Source of the DNA: Stomoxys calcitrans
Taxonomy: Eukaryota > Arthropoda > Insecta > Diptera > Muscidae
NCBI RefSeq assembly: GCF_963082655.1
Contig: NC_081553.1
Span: 210,896,117 to 210,960,116 of the forward strand
Direction: 5' to 3'
DNA: 64,000 nt
The position numbers were made by a program, and so were the translations under genes. Positions 47,101-58,600 of this stretch are shown here, in pieces; position 1 is the stretch's first letter, and each line of letters opens with the position of its first letter. The notes under the pieces were generated by a model. It saw only the letters and a list, made by a program, of their open reading frames with translations, made no database searches and was not told the DNA's origin.

Positions 47101-49201
47101 GTATAGAAGTTAAAAAGGACAGGCCGCATTGTAAACGAGGAAATACAAGCATTTTAAGTTCTTTGATTGTTAATTCCCCTCAGTAGATAGCCAATTGCCT
47201 TTGTAGACATTGCCATATAAATTTAATCAAAGTTTTTATTTGGTTTTCGCTCGGAAATCGCAATTGGAATCTTAACCAACCTTAAGTTTAATCAACCAAC
47301 TAACGTTCGCTGGGTTATCATGTTTTTAAGTCACGACGATATATTTAACACATGGAGCGTGAAACAGGCAGGTGTTGGAACATTTAATACTTTAACGAGG
47401 CACACATAAGTATAATAAAGTTCCAATTTTAAAACCGGTATTATGATTCGTAAGTGAACGCTGAAGCTTTATTGCTGTGTAAAATTTGGGAAAATTTTTG
47501 GTGACTTGCAAAATTGACAAACAAATCGCCTGCAGTTAAATAAATGTTTTTGTCGTGTGCTGATTATATGTTTGACACACTCGTAATGTGCTTTGGGGGA
47601 ATTAGGTTTTAATTAATGGTAAACACAAAGACCTTTGAATAGCTCTGTGGCAAATGACTTAAGAGAAGCATTATCTTATAACTTTGGAATTATAAAGGTT
47701 TTGCCTGCAGATTCTGGATTTCTATATAAATAGTCCATATTTGATTGAATTTTTAAGCATTTTGTTGTCTGTTTCAAATTTCTGTCAAAGAGTCCCCAAG
47801 GTTCTTGCTAGAGTTCAAACCAAGGCTTCAGGTTCATAGGCGGACATACTGGGCTTTGCGCCATGGAGCCACTATACATAGTCTTTTCATGCCATAGTTT
47901 TAAATCTGAACTACGGGTGGGTCAATCTAATAATTCAATCGAATTTGACTGGTTGTTGTCTTTCAGGAAATTTTGGCGCTGGCAAGTGTTGAAAGTTTTG
48001 TAATTTCTTGCGTCTCTCTGATTATATCGTTCCTTAGCTTTCAAAGCAAGTAACCATTCGATAAATACTTCCTTTGTTAGATCTCGATGGTTATTGGGTT
48101 GGTATCAGCCCATAATTGGTAAATATCATTAACATCCGGCTTGGACAGTGGTTTACAAAAACCTGCAACATTTTCTGAGCCTTTCGTTGAGTCATAAACG
48201 ATTTTCGATTTCATGCATGAATTGAAGTAATTGCTCTCTATTCTTTTTGGGTTACTTCCATGTTAGGGTTTAATATTACGAATCGCCATTGAATGCAGTC
48301 CCGAAGCTTATACCATAAGAATAAAATCATATAACTCACCAATTACTTTTCCTGACACAACCATAAAGGCACAAAAAACTGATGTCACACAACGATAGAA
48401 AACATGTAGAATAAATGTGGGCACCAGACCAGTTAAATTTCCGCAAACTATCTGACCAAACATGCCAATAAGCATAAGGCGCTTGGGACTTACACTGTTT
48501 GGAAAGTAAAGAAGAGAAATTTTATTAAAAAAAAAATATTAATTAGTACCTAAAACTCACACTTACAAGTCCATTATATTTAAGGCTATAAGACCTCCAA
48601 CCAGGCCACCCAAGGCATGAAAGGCCTGGGTAAGGGCGACCAACATTTCACGAGAACACACCAAATCGAATTGCATTACCAACGAGGAATATTCCGCTCT
48701 ATGTTCGAATTCATCGCAGGGTATGCGTTTTTCATAAGACAACTGTTTTGAATTGTTATCAGAGTTGTTAAGACCATGTTGATCTTCTGGCGGAGTATAA
48801 TAGCATTGATCTATATAAAATTCTCTATCTGTCTTCTCCAGAGCTTCTTTAGCACCATATAGACTTCTTGGCATAGAGCTGTTCGCACCGTTAGTCACGG
48901 GGGGTATGCAAAAATATTCCTTTGTTAATGGCACTGGAGCGGTGAAACTGATGCAAGCCGTAAACCATGTTGCCGGTATCTTACATAGGAATATAAAAAT
49001 TATAGTACGTAGTTGCCATTTGCCAAAATTTCCGGTGATTTCTGCCACGACATCACAATCTGCACTTGAGGTCATCAGGTTATGTGTTTGAGCTCTGCCC
49101 AAGCCCGTTGTATGCTGAGTCGTATGTTGTGATAAAGACTGCCACTTTCGAACTGACGTCCCAAGTTGTTTCGGCAAAGCAATTAAGCCATCGAAGCGCA
49201 T
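41182..49201 (-). CDS. SLC22-type organic ion transporter, gene B
   Basis: Six exons: 49201-48567, 48494-48340, 43202-43034, 42967-42651, 42577-42443 and 41564-41182. They give 597 aa with phases 2,1,2,1,1. The MFS transporter features in order are: GNFGKWQLRT and TM1; a large extracellular loop with sequons NSS and NNS; FDLVC; VSPKRLMLIGMFGQ; SGKVIVSDITFGRQR; IIPHRWITDSPRWLL; LAEMLG; KESRKAGYELLFW; and a short tail ending EECN. The DRxGR motif is replaced by VSPKR. The first ATG is at 49201, but ATG 49075 (MTSSADCDVVAEITG) aligns with the gene C start and would give 555 aa; neither has a strong context. Intron 2 (5.1 kb) holds R, gypsy and SINE debris; intron 5 (878 bp) holds LINE debris. 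Paralogue of C, identical exon plan. Substrate unknown. Confidence 0.88.
41895..42235 (+). pseudogene. Non-LTR ORF2 tail in intron 5 of gene B
   Basis: CGKYDETLEHFLCHCPAF, SNRYRLLGGDTIPVMNQL and KKIKNF, then a 3' UTR-like part with CCGCACCCTCTTTTCGACC. Same subfamily as the fragment at 7880-8040, antisense to gene B. It explains why this intron is 878 bp, where gene C has 60 bp. Confidence 0.65.
43333..44142 (+). repeat. Family R repeat (R10) in intron 2 of gene B
   Basis: Starts AACAAGTAAAAGTAACAAGG, has internal units TTTATATGGGAGCTATATCA and GAAGTCAAATCGGGAGATCG, then GACCGGCGGACGGACGGAC and ends GTGGTGATGGGTATAAAAA. The GC palindrome near the 5' end is missing. Confidence 0.7.
44650..45450 (-). 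pseudogene. Ty3/gypsy-type retroelement fragment (RT, then protease-like)
   Basis: On the minus strand from 45450 the frame reads DVTAL-type leader SGVTALSPSPVYSPVIPVKK, then KKDCYPLPRIYD, WFSTLDLQSGYWQLEI, NVMPFELCNAPATF and finally YLDDIIVIEKTFDE at about 45000. These are RT domains with the YLDD active site. It has in-frame stops and two frameshifts. Downstream on the same strand (44900-44720) a frame IADISVNHEFIMADI..VIGGDFMIALG resembles the end of a retropepsin and its linker, which normally precedes RT. The second assignment is tentative. Located in intron 2 of gene B. Confidence 0.7.
45545..45644 (-). repeat. SINE head fragment (S7)
   Basis: On the minus strand it has a clear A box TGGCGCAGAGG, GACGCTGAACGCCAGATTTC and TTTTCAGCGGTGGTTATCGA. 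The body is missing (3'-truncated or deleted). Confidence 0.65.
45650..47790. other. Intron 2 of gene B, unassigned part
   Basis: Contains an imperfect tandem duplication of about 80 bp at 46100-46260 (TTTTTCTTCTCTTTGC, then ACTCATTAACTCCT, twice). A plus-strand open frame (46162-46479) has no recognisable domain. No other feature is supported. Confidence 0.4.
47790..47870 (-). repeat. SINE head fragment (S8)
   Basis: The minus strand reads GGCTCCATGGCGCAAAGCCC, TATGTCCGCCTATGAACCTG and TTGGTTTGAACTC, corresponding to A- and B-box regions of the family. The body is absent. Confidence 0.5.
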
Positions 49202-49904
49202 CGAATAACTTGGTTTGTATGAGCGAAACTTCCATGACGTTTGAATACTAATGGATGGCGTGTGTGTGTGTGTGTAGGAATGTTTTTGTTTGTTTTGCTA
49301 AACAGTTAACATCTGTTTTTTGCGGTATGCGCTCTTTATGTGTATGTATATCAGTTTGTTGGGGAAAAGCATGGCTTGCGCTCTTTCCGTCTGAGTCGTT
49401 AGACTGCAGGTGAATAGATGTTGTTGCTGCTCTTACCTGTGGGGAAGCTCTGTTGACATTAGTCATTTGATAGACGCTGCCAATGAAATATTATGGTGCA
49501 ATTAGGCGGGTGTTAACTGGGTTAAATACGATTATTTGCTATAGAGCATTTAAAAAATGTATGTGATTGCAATTGAATGGCAGAACAGCAATGATTTCCC
49601 AGATTCTGTGGCATGCACAAAGAGACTGGCAATTAAAATGGGGAACTCCTTAATGGTAGCAATTAACAGTTAATAATTCATGTATTGATTGAGATTACCA
49701 CTACAAACATACTAATATTAAGGCGATACACTCATTTTAAGTTACCTGTAGAAAATTTTGTAGAACCGTCATTTCTGTCATTTTCATTTAAATTTTGTCA
49801 ATACACAAATCTTTTAGGAAATATTAAAGTTTCATTTCTATAAAAAAATCAGTGTGTTTGCCCAGGTCAACGGAACCCGTAATTCAACAGTTCGATATTT
49901 GTGC

Positions 49905-50095
49905 TATCCCGCGGTGTGTTCTCGAACAGGCCACCACTGAACATGAACGTGTTTACCACGCGGTGTGCTCACGCAGGACACCAGTCTTCCCTCACGACAT
50001 AACATGATCCGAGCTATATCGCAGTGTGCTTACGCAAATGCAAATTACAAATGTAAATCGGTCGCCTAACCATCCGGCGGTGTGTTTACGTGGGC
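49905..50095. promoter_or_regulatory. Four copies of a GCGGTGTG motif upstream of gene B
   Basis: GCGGTGTGTTCTCG (49911), GCGGTGTGCTCACG (49960), GCAGTGTGCTTACG (50021) and GCGGTGTGTTTACG (50077) are spaced 49, 61 and 56 bp. They lie 710-890 bp upstream of the gene B ATG. The sequence between the copies is not conserved, so this looks like a motif cluster or a very old minisatellite. Function unproven. Confidence 0.4.
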
Positions 50096-50109
50096 CACTA
50101 ACGATCCTA

Positions 50110-50690
50110 AATCTGTCGCCTGTTGAACGCGACATTTTATGGGAACAGTTAGTATATTTTAGCATTGACTCAAGCCTGCGCCTCCTACCAAGTAAGGCGA
50201 CATCTAACAGTTCTCAGCGTTTACGGTTTCTTACTGGTTAATGTCGATACTAGTGTAACCAATTATTGAATCACATGATTGGCAATGCAATGTGTTGATT
50301 GCTCATAACGATTTTTGTCGTTTTGTCTTTGAGACAAGGTTCGGGCTGTTATGTTCACCATAGATGAGATGGGAAGAAAATAATGAGAATGCAAACAGGG
50401 TTTGATTACAATACAGTGTACAGCAATAGATTAAACAGAGATGGGAACTTGTGCACCCGATAAAAAGCGAAAAGGGCCAGACGAATCGGAGAAAATTTCT
50501 AAGAGTTTCCTTTAGACAGACAGACAAAAGGACACGAGTGCGAGTTAGGAAGAGAGACAGGTCAAAGGAATGGATTAAACTTTAACACCAGTACCAGAGT
50601 GGTGGTGAAGGGTGTATAGAGTCTAGAAGTCAAACTGAAATATTGGTTGGCATGGTGGCAAATATTTTTAAGGTAATGGTGGTCACAAAT
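50110..50690. other. Intergenic sequence between genes B and C
   Basis: No gene or repeat recognised. Short open frames on both strands lack domain features. Confidence 0.4.
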
Positions 50691-52230
50691 ATGTTCAAAT
50701 TCACCGAAAGATTAGAATGACTCCAACCAAAAGTTTCTCCAAAAGTTGTTCGACTCAAACCGATTTTTTGAATGAAAAGTGGTTTAACTTAAACCAAGAA
50801 TGGTTTGACTGGAACCAGAGTTGTTAGACTCAAACAAAGGTTGGTTTGATTTAACCAGGAGTGGTTCAATTTAAACAGAAGTGGTTTGATTTAAGCCCGA
50901 CATAGTTCGATCTAAACCAGGAATTGTTTGATTTTAATCAGGAGGAGTTTGATTTTAACTAGGAGTTGTTTGATTTAAGCCAGGATGGGTTTATTTTAAA
51001 AATCGAATAGTTTGATTTAAATCAGGAGTGGTTTAATTAAACCAGGAGTGGTTTGATTTAATCCAGGAGTGGTCTGATTTAAGTCAGGAGTGGTTTGATT
51101 TAACCAAGGACAAGGATATACGCCAGAAGTTTTCTGTCTTGAACCAGGAGATGTTTGAATTAAGCCGGTAGTGGTTTGAACTAAACCAGGAGTGGTTTGA
51201 TTTAAACCAGAGGAGGTTTGATTCAAACCGGGAGTGGTTTGAGTTAAACCAGGAGCGGTTTGATTTGAAGCAGGAGTGGTTTGATTTAAACCAAGAGTGG
51301 TTTGTACTAAACCAGGAGTGGTTTGACTTAAACTAGGAGTCGTTTTGTTTGAAACTCGAGTTGTTTGATTTACATCAGGAGTGTTCATAATTAAAACAGG
51401 AGCGGATTTAAAGCAGGAGTGGTTTGGTTTAAGCCAAGAGTGGTTTGAACTTATCCAAGAGTGGTTTGATTCAAACTAGGAGTGGTTCTGTTTAAAACTC
51501 GATTTGTTTGATTTACATCAGGAGTGGTCTGATTTAACCCAGGAAAGGGATTTAAACCAGAAGTTTTTGATTTGATCCAAGAGTGGTTTCATTAAACCAG
51601 GGGTGGCCTAATTTAACTAGGAGTGGTTTTATTCAAACCAGGAGGAATCAACCAGCAGGGGTTGATTTAATGCTGGAGTTGTTTGATTTGAATCAGGAGT
51701 GGTTTGATTTAAATCAAGGAATTGTTTGATTTAAACCAGAAGCTGTTTGAATTGAACCAAGAAGTTTTTGATTTAAGCCAGGAGTGTTTCGATTAAACCA
51801 GGATGCTTTTATTTAAACCAGGAGTTGTTTGATTTAAACCAGAAGGGTTTTAAACTAAACCAGGAGAGGTTTAATTTAAACCAGGAGTGGTTTGATTCAA
51901 ACCAGGAGTTGTTTGATTTTAACCAGTAGGGGTTTGATTTAATGCAGGAGTTGTTTGATTTGAACCAAGAAAGGTTTAGTTTAGATCTCGAATGATTCGA
52001 TTTAAATCAGGAGTGATTTGATTTAAACAAGGTGTGGTTTGATTTAAACTAGGAGTGGTCTGATTTAAGCCAGGAGTGGTTTGATTGAATCTGGGGGTAT
52101 GATTTAAAACATAGGTAGTTTTGATTTTGAGCCAGCAGTGGTTTAATGTAATCCAGGATTGATTGGATTAAAACTAGGAGTGGTTTGATTAAAAAAGGGA
52201 GTAGTTTGATCTAAACCAAGAAACGATCTA
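50690..52230 (+). repeat. 21-bp minisatellite (GTTTGATTTAAACCAGGAGTG)
   Basis: About 70 tandem units of AGGAGTGGTTTGATTTAAAC plus C, imperfect. Because 21 is a multiple of three, the minus strand can stay open for long stretches and spells a seven-residue NQTTPGL repeat at 51388-51017. No start context, splice partner or domain supports a protein. It separates genes B and C. Confidence 0.88.
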
Positions 52231-52274
52231 ATAAACCAAGAATCCTGGCAAGAATATCAGAAATAAATACCGCT

Positions 52275-52410
52275 CAACGAGGTGCCGCCTATAAAAAGGA
52301 GGGCCTTTATCATTGAGCTTAAACTTGAATCGGACAGGACTCATTGATGTGTTAGAAGTTGACCCTGATTCTAAAAAGGATGTTGATGGACAAATTTGTA
52401 TTTGCTGTTT
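52275..52410 (+). repeat. SINE copy, 5'-truncated (S9)
   Basis: Body fragment: GGTGCCGCCTATAAAAAGGA, GGGCCTTTATCATTGAGCTT, AATCGGACAGGACTCATTGA and GGGACAAATTTG-like tail. Directly follows the minisatellite. Confidence 0.65.
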
Positions 52411-52573
52411 TTTGCGGTTTGATTTCAGCTACGATTATCAAACCACTCGGTAGGAGTTTGAGTTTTCTTTCGCACTATGTCTGTTTCTTTACTCCAGCCA
52501 GATAAGTTTTGATTTTACCAATATTTGATTGACAAAAATTGTGAAATTTTTTAAAATATACGATTTTTCAAAT

Positions 52574-52589
52574 TTTATTTTTTTTTATT
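52574..52589 (-). terminator. Candidate poly(A) signals of transporter gene C
   Basis: AATAAA hexamers on the minus strand at 52589-52584 and 52579-52574, about 45-60 bp past the stop codon of gene C. Confidence 0.4.
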
Positions 52590-52632
52590 TATACACCACA
52601 TCTCAGAAATTTTGTTACAAATTCTCTTAAAG

Positions 52633-55600
52633 TTACAAAAAATGTGAAAATCTTCTTTTCCTATCTTTTGCAGCTACTTTTTTCGCCCTCGTATCTTCTG
52701 TGTCTGCTAAATTTCCGGCCATCTCCCAAAATTCCTCAAGACTTATGGAAATTGAGGGATTATCATAGCCCATTTCGGCTGAAGAACTCTCTTCCGGACA
52801 GCTTATACACTCATCCACCGAACTAAGTTTCCTCAACAATATAGTTGAGGATTTTCTGCGATATGTATTTGGGGTGGGTATACGCCGCACCTTGGGTTGG
52901 TCATCATTGCAGAAGTGTATGTTGAGGAAACACATAAGGGCACCACTGCTAACGGCCATACTGGCAAATATGGTAATGGGCAGCAAGTGATTGACTTTCA
53001 TAAATATCAGAATGAAAGGACCCAGGGTGAGCCAAAAGCGGCTAAATGCTCCAACGGAGGCCATAAGCAGGGGTCTTTTATCGGGTGTCACTAGCTCGCC
53101 AGAACAGTTGGTTAGTATAACCAAGGAAGCTGAGTTGACCAGCTTTAGGAATAGCCAAAATATCATTTCATAAGCACCTCTATGGGAATCTTTGACTGAA
53201 ATGGGGAAAAATTTTATTTAAAGGACTTTTTCATCGTTGAGGTTTTTTAACTGACCTGAATCAGGTATAAACCATACAAAATAGGTAATAATGCCAGCAA
53301 ATAACATTAAATAGCCTGACCATAGCCAACGATGCCTGGTGTACAATAAGAGATATAGACCCAGAAATATACCCAACATTTCGGCAAAGCCTGTGGAATA
53401 AAAATTCTTTTGATTATAACTCCCCATTTATTCCCATTTCTCGTAACTTACCCAAACATGAGGTATTCACATGCAGTTTTGTAATATCCACAAATCGTAT
53501 CATTATCACCATTACACTGTAAATCACCATTGACACTGCCCAGGCCCAATGTATCAGCAGTATAAAACTTCTGGGTGCTTTTCCATCCCACAAGGACCAA
53601 TAACGTACAATTGGCTTATTTTTCATATCATTGGCCATTAGCTCCAGACGTTGCTCCAAATCCAAGGGTATGGGATGATTATTGAAAGCAGCTGATTCCA
53701 GTAAAAGTTTTAAAGTGGTTTCAATGCGATTATGTTGCAACAGCCAGCGGGGACTATCCGATATCCACCTAGAAAAAGTGGAGTTTTATATTTTGATTTA
53801 ATTTTATATATGAATATCGTTCCGTACCTGTGTGGAAATACAAGAAACACCAGAGAAGTTGATATGGCAACATACAGATGGCTCCAACTATCGAAAAATA
53901 TAGAAATCCCTGGCAAAAGTATGAGACCAATGGAGGAGAAAAGCTCCGAGAGGGTTATGGTAATTGTTCTAGCTTTGCCAGCTGTTATATCAGAAACTGA
54001 AAGGAGAGATAAATAACAAGTAAAAGCGTGCTAAGTTCGGCCGGGCCGAATCTTATATACCCTCCACCATGGATCGCATTTGTCGATTTTTTTTCCCGGC
54101 ATCTCTTCTTAGGCAAAACGGGATATAAGGAAAGATTTGCTCTGCTATTAGAGCGATATCAAGATATGGTCCGGTTTGGAACACAATTAAATTATATGTT
54201 GGAGACCTGTGTAAAATGTCAGCCAATTCGAATAAGAATTGCGCCCTTTGGGGGCTCAAAAAGTAAAATAGAGAGATCGATTTATATGGGAGCTGTATCG
54301 GGCTATAGACCGATTCAGACCATAATAAACACGTATGTTGATGGTCATGAGAGAATCCGTCATACAAAATTTCATTCCATTCGGATAAGAATTGCGCACT
54401 CTAGAGGCTCTAGAAGTCAAGACCCAAGATCGGTTTATATGGCAGCTATATCAGGTTATGGACCGATTTGAACCATACTTGCCACAGTTTTTGGATATTA
54501 TAATAAAACACGTCGTGCAAAATTTCATTCCAATCGGATAAGAATTGCGCACTCTAGAGGCTCTAGAAGTCAAGACCCAAGATCGGTTTATATGGCAGCT
54601 ATATCAGGTTATAGACCGATTTGAACCATACTTGGCGCAGTTGTTGGATATCATAACAAAACATGTCGTGCCAAAATTCATTCAAATCGGATAAGAATTG
54701 CGCACTCTAGAGGCTCAAGAAGTCAAGATCCAAGATCGGTTTATATGGCAGCTATATCAGGTTATGGACCGATATGGCCCATTTACAATACCAACCGACC
54801 TACACTAATAAGAAGTATTTGTGCAAAATTTCAAGCGGCTAGCTTTACTCCTTCGGAAGTTAGCGTGCTTTCAACAGACAGGCGGACGGACGGACGGACG
54901 GACAGACGGACGGACATGGCTAGATCGACATAAAATGTCACGACGATCAAGATTATATATATTTTTGGGGTCTCATACGAATATTTCGAGTAGTTACAAA
55001 CAGAATGACGAAATTAGTATACCCCCCATCTTATGGTGGAGGGTATAAAAATTAAGATAATTATAGGCGGTAATGGTAGGCTAATGCATCTCTATGTTAT
55101 CCCTTTCCTAAAGTTGAGGGTAGTATAAGAACCCCTTTTTTAACATGTCCGGAAAGGATACTACTTCTAAGGAAAGGCAAATTTTAGTACCCTTACTCCA
55201 GAGAAAGGCTAGTTTTGGTACCCTTGCGCTAATAAAACGGTAGTTAAAGTACCCTTTCCCTAAGTCAAAGGTTGTTTTAGTACCCTTTCTCTAAAAAAAA
55301 GGGGAGTTTTAGTACCCCTTTCCTAAGAAAATGTGGTTCTAGTGTCCTTTCCCTAAGACAAGGATAATTTAAATATCCTTTCTAAAGAAAAGGTTCGTTT
55401 TAGTACCAGTTTAAATACTCTTTCTAAAGAAAAGGTTAGTTTTAGTACCATTTCCCTAAGAAAATGGTATTGTTTTTTGTACCTTTTCTTTAGAAAAAGT
55501 GTACTTTTAGTACCAATTCTGTAAAAAAGGAAGGTTTTAGCATTCTTTCCCTACGGAAAGGCTAATTTTAGCACGCTTGCCCTTAGGAAAGGGTATTTTT

Positions 55601-58600
55601 AGTCCCCGCTGGCTGTTGCAACATTACCATAAGGAAGGGTAATTTAAGCACACTTTTTACTAAGGGGATAGTAAAAAGTGTACTAAATTTTTCAAAAGGT
55701 AAATTTATTGCCCTTGCACAAAGGAAAGTGTAGTTTAAATGCTCTTTCCATAATGAAGGAGAAGTTTAAGTGCACTTTCCCTAAGGAAGGGTTAGTTTAA
55801 GTGCTGTTTTCTAAAACGCAGGTGTCGTTTTAGCAACTTTGTCCAAGGGAAAGAGAAGTAGTTTACCACCCTTTTTAAAGGAAAGGCCGTTTTGCACTTT
55901 TGCAGAAATAATAAGGTAGTTTTAGTACCCTTCCTCTAAGAAAAGGGTAGTTTTAGTACCGACCTTAGGAAGAGTGTAGTTTTAGTACCCTTTCTATAAG
56001 AAAAGGGTAGTTTTAATACCCTTTCCCTATGAAGAGGGTAGTTTAAGTACCCTCTCCCTAAGACAAATATAGTTTTAGTACCCTTGCACTAAGAAGAGGG
56101 TTTTTGGTATCCTTGCGCTACAAATAGGGTGGCATTTTTGCCTTACGCTATGAAAAGGGTAGTTTTAGCACCCCTTTCCCTAAGAAAGGGGTAGTTTTAG
56201 TACCCTTTCTTTAAGAAAAGGGTGGTTTTAGTTCGCTTGCCTCCGAAAATGCTAATTTTAGTACACTCGCCCTTAGGAGTGGGTAGTTTTAGTACAACTG
56301 CCCTTGGGAGAAGGTTAGCTTTAGTACTTTTGCCCTAAGGAAGGGTTGGTTTAACCACACTTTTTACTACAGAAAGGGTATGTTTAGTTCATTTTTCTAA
56401 GGAAAGGGTAAATTAATTAAATGAAAAGGGTAGTTTTAGCCTTTCCCTAAGAAAGGGGTAGTTTTAGCAACGTTTCTATAAGAAAAGGGTGGTTTTAGTA
56501 CGCTTGCCTCCGGAAAGGCTAATTTTAGTACACTCGCCCTTAGGAATGGGTAGTTTTAGTACAATTGCCCTTGGAAGAAGGTTAGCTTTAGTACTTTTGC
56601 CCTAAGGAAGGGTTGGTTTAACCACACTATTTACTACAGAAAGGGTATGTTTAGTACATTTTTCTAAGGAAAGGGTAAATTAATTAAATGAAAAGGGTAG
56701 TTTTAGAACCCTTTCTTTAAGAAAAGGGTGGTTTTAGTACGCTTGCCTCCGAAAAAGCTAATTTTAGTACACTCGCCCTTAGGAATGGGTAGTTTTAGTA
56801 CAATTGCCATTGGGAGAAGGTTAGTTGTAGTACTTTTGCCCTAAGGAAGGGTTGGTTCAACCACACTTTTTACTACAGAAAGGGTATGTTTAGTACATTT
56901 TTCTAAGGAAAGGGTAAATTAATTAAATGAAAAGGGTAGTTTTAGTACCCCTTTCCCTAAGAAAGCGGTAGTTTTAGTACGCTTGCCTCCGAAAATGCTA
57001 ATTTTAGTACACTCGCCCTTAGGAATGGGTAGTTTTAGTACAATTGCCCTTGGGAGAAGGTTAGTTTTAGTACTTTTGCCCTAAGGAAGCGTTGGTTTAA
57101 CCACACTTTTTATTACAGAAAGGGTATGTTTAGTACATTTTTCTAAGGAAAGGGTAAATTAATTACACTTGCCCAAAGGAAAGTGTAGTTTAAGTGTCTT
57201 TTCCGTAAGGAAGGGTTAGGTCAAGTGTCCTTTTCTTTAACGCAAGTGTCGTTTTAGTACATTTGCCGAAGGGAAAGTGTAGTTTTATTACCCTTTTTTA
57301 AAAAAAAGGCCGTTTTGCCCTAAGAATGGGGTAGTTTTAATACCCATTATCTAAGGAAAAGGTAGTGTTAATACCTTGGTCCTAAGAAAAAGGCTAGTTT
57401 TAGTGTAATTTCCAGAAGCAAAGTTTAGTTTTAGAACCTTTGTCCAAAGAAAATGGTTGTTTAGTACCCCTTCCTTAAGGATGGGGTAGTTTTAGTACCC
57501 ATTCCCAAGGGAAAGAACAGTTTTAGCACCCTTTCGCAAGGCACAGAGCATATTTAGTATCCTTTCCCAAGGGAAAGAGTAGTTTTAGTATACTTTCCCA
57601 AAGGATAGAGTATTTTTAGTACCCTTTACCAAGGGAAGGAGTAGTTTTAGTACCCTTTCCCAAAAGGACAGAGTATTTTTAGTGCCCTTTCTCTTAGAAA
57701 AAGGTAGTTTTAGTACCCTTTGCCTTAGTAAATGATAGTTTATGTACTCTTTCCTTAAAAAGGGCAGTTTTGAAGTTAGTATTGATACCCATTCCCAAAA
57801 GGAAGGGGTAGATTAAACACCCTTTCCCTTAGGAAAGGCTAGTTATAGTACCCTTTACCTCAAGAAAGAACAGTTTTAGTACTCTTTCCTTAAAGAAAGG
57901 GTCGTTTTAGTACCCTTTCCGTTAGAAAAGTTTTCCTTTAGTACCCTTCTCCTCAAAAAAAGTAGTTTTGGTACCATTTCCCCTTAAATAATGTAGTTTT
58001 TGTACCCTTTCCCTTAGGAAAGAGTAGTTTTATTACTCTTTCACTTAGGAAGTGGAAGTTTTAGTACCCCTTCCCATAAAACAACTAGTTTTAGTACCCT
58101 TTATTTAAGGAAAGGGTAGTTTTAGTACCCTTTCCCTTATTAAAGGGTAGTTTTAGTACCCTTTCCCTTATTAAAGGGTAGTTTTAGTACCATATCCCTT
58201 ATTAAAGGGTATTTTTAGTACCCTTTCCCTTATTAAAGGGTAGTTTTAGTACCCTTTCCCTTATTAAAGGGTAGTTTTAGTACCCTTTCCCTATGAAACG
58301 GTGGTTTTAGTACCCTTTCCCTATGAAACGGTGGTTTTAGTAGCCTTTCCCTCAGGAAATGGTAGTTTTAATATAGGAAAGTGTAGTTTTAGTACGCTTT
58401 CCCATAGGAAAGGCTAATTTTAGTTCCCTAATTCTAAGAAAATGGTAATTTAAGTGCCCTTTCCTTTAGGAAAGAGTAGTTTTAGTGCCCTTTGCCATAG
58501 GAACGGTTAGTTGTAGTGCCCTTTCCCTTAGGAAAGTGTAGTTTTAGTTCCCCATTCCTGAGAAACTGGTGATTTAAGTATCCTTTCCGTTAGGAAAAAT

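Noticed and set aside
51017..51388. NQTTPGL-repeat protein on the minus strand
   Set aside because: It is a direct consequence of the 21-bp minisatellite. It has no splice partner, signal peptide or start context, and neighbouring units break the frame.
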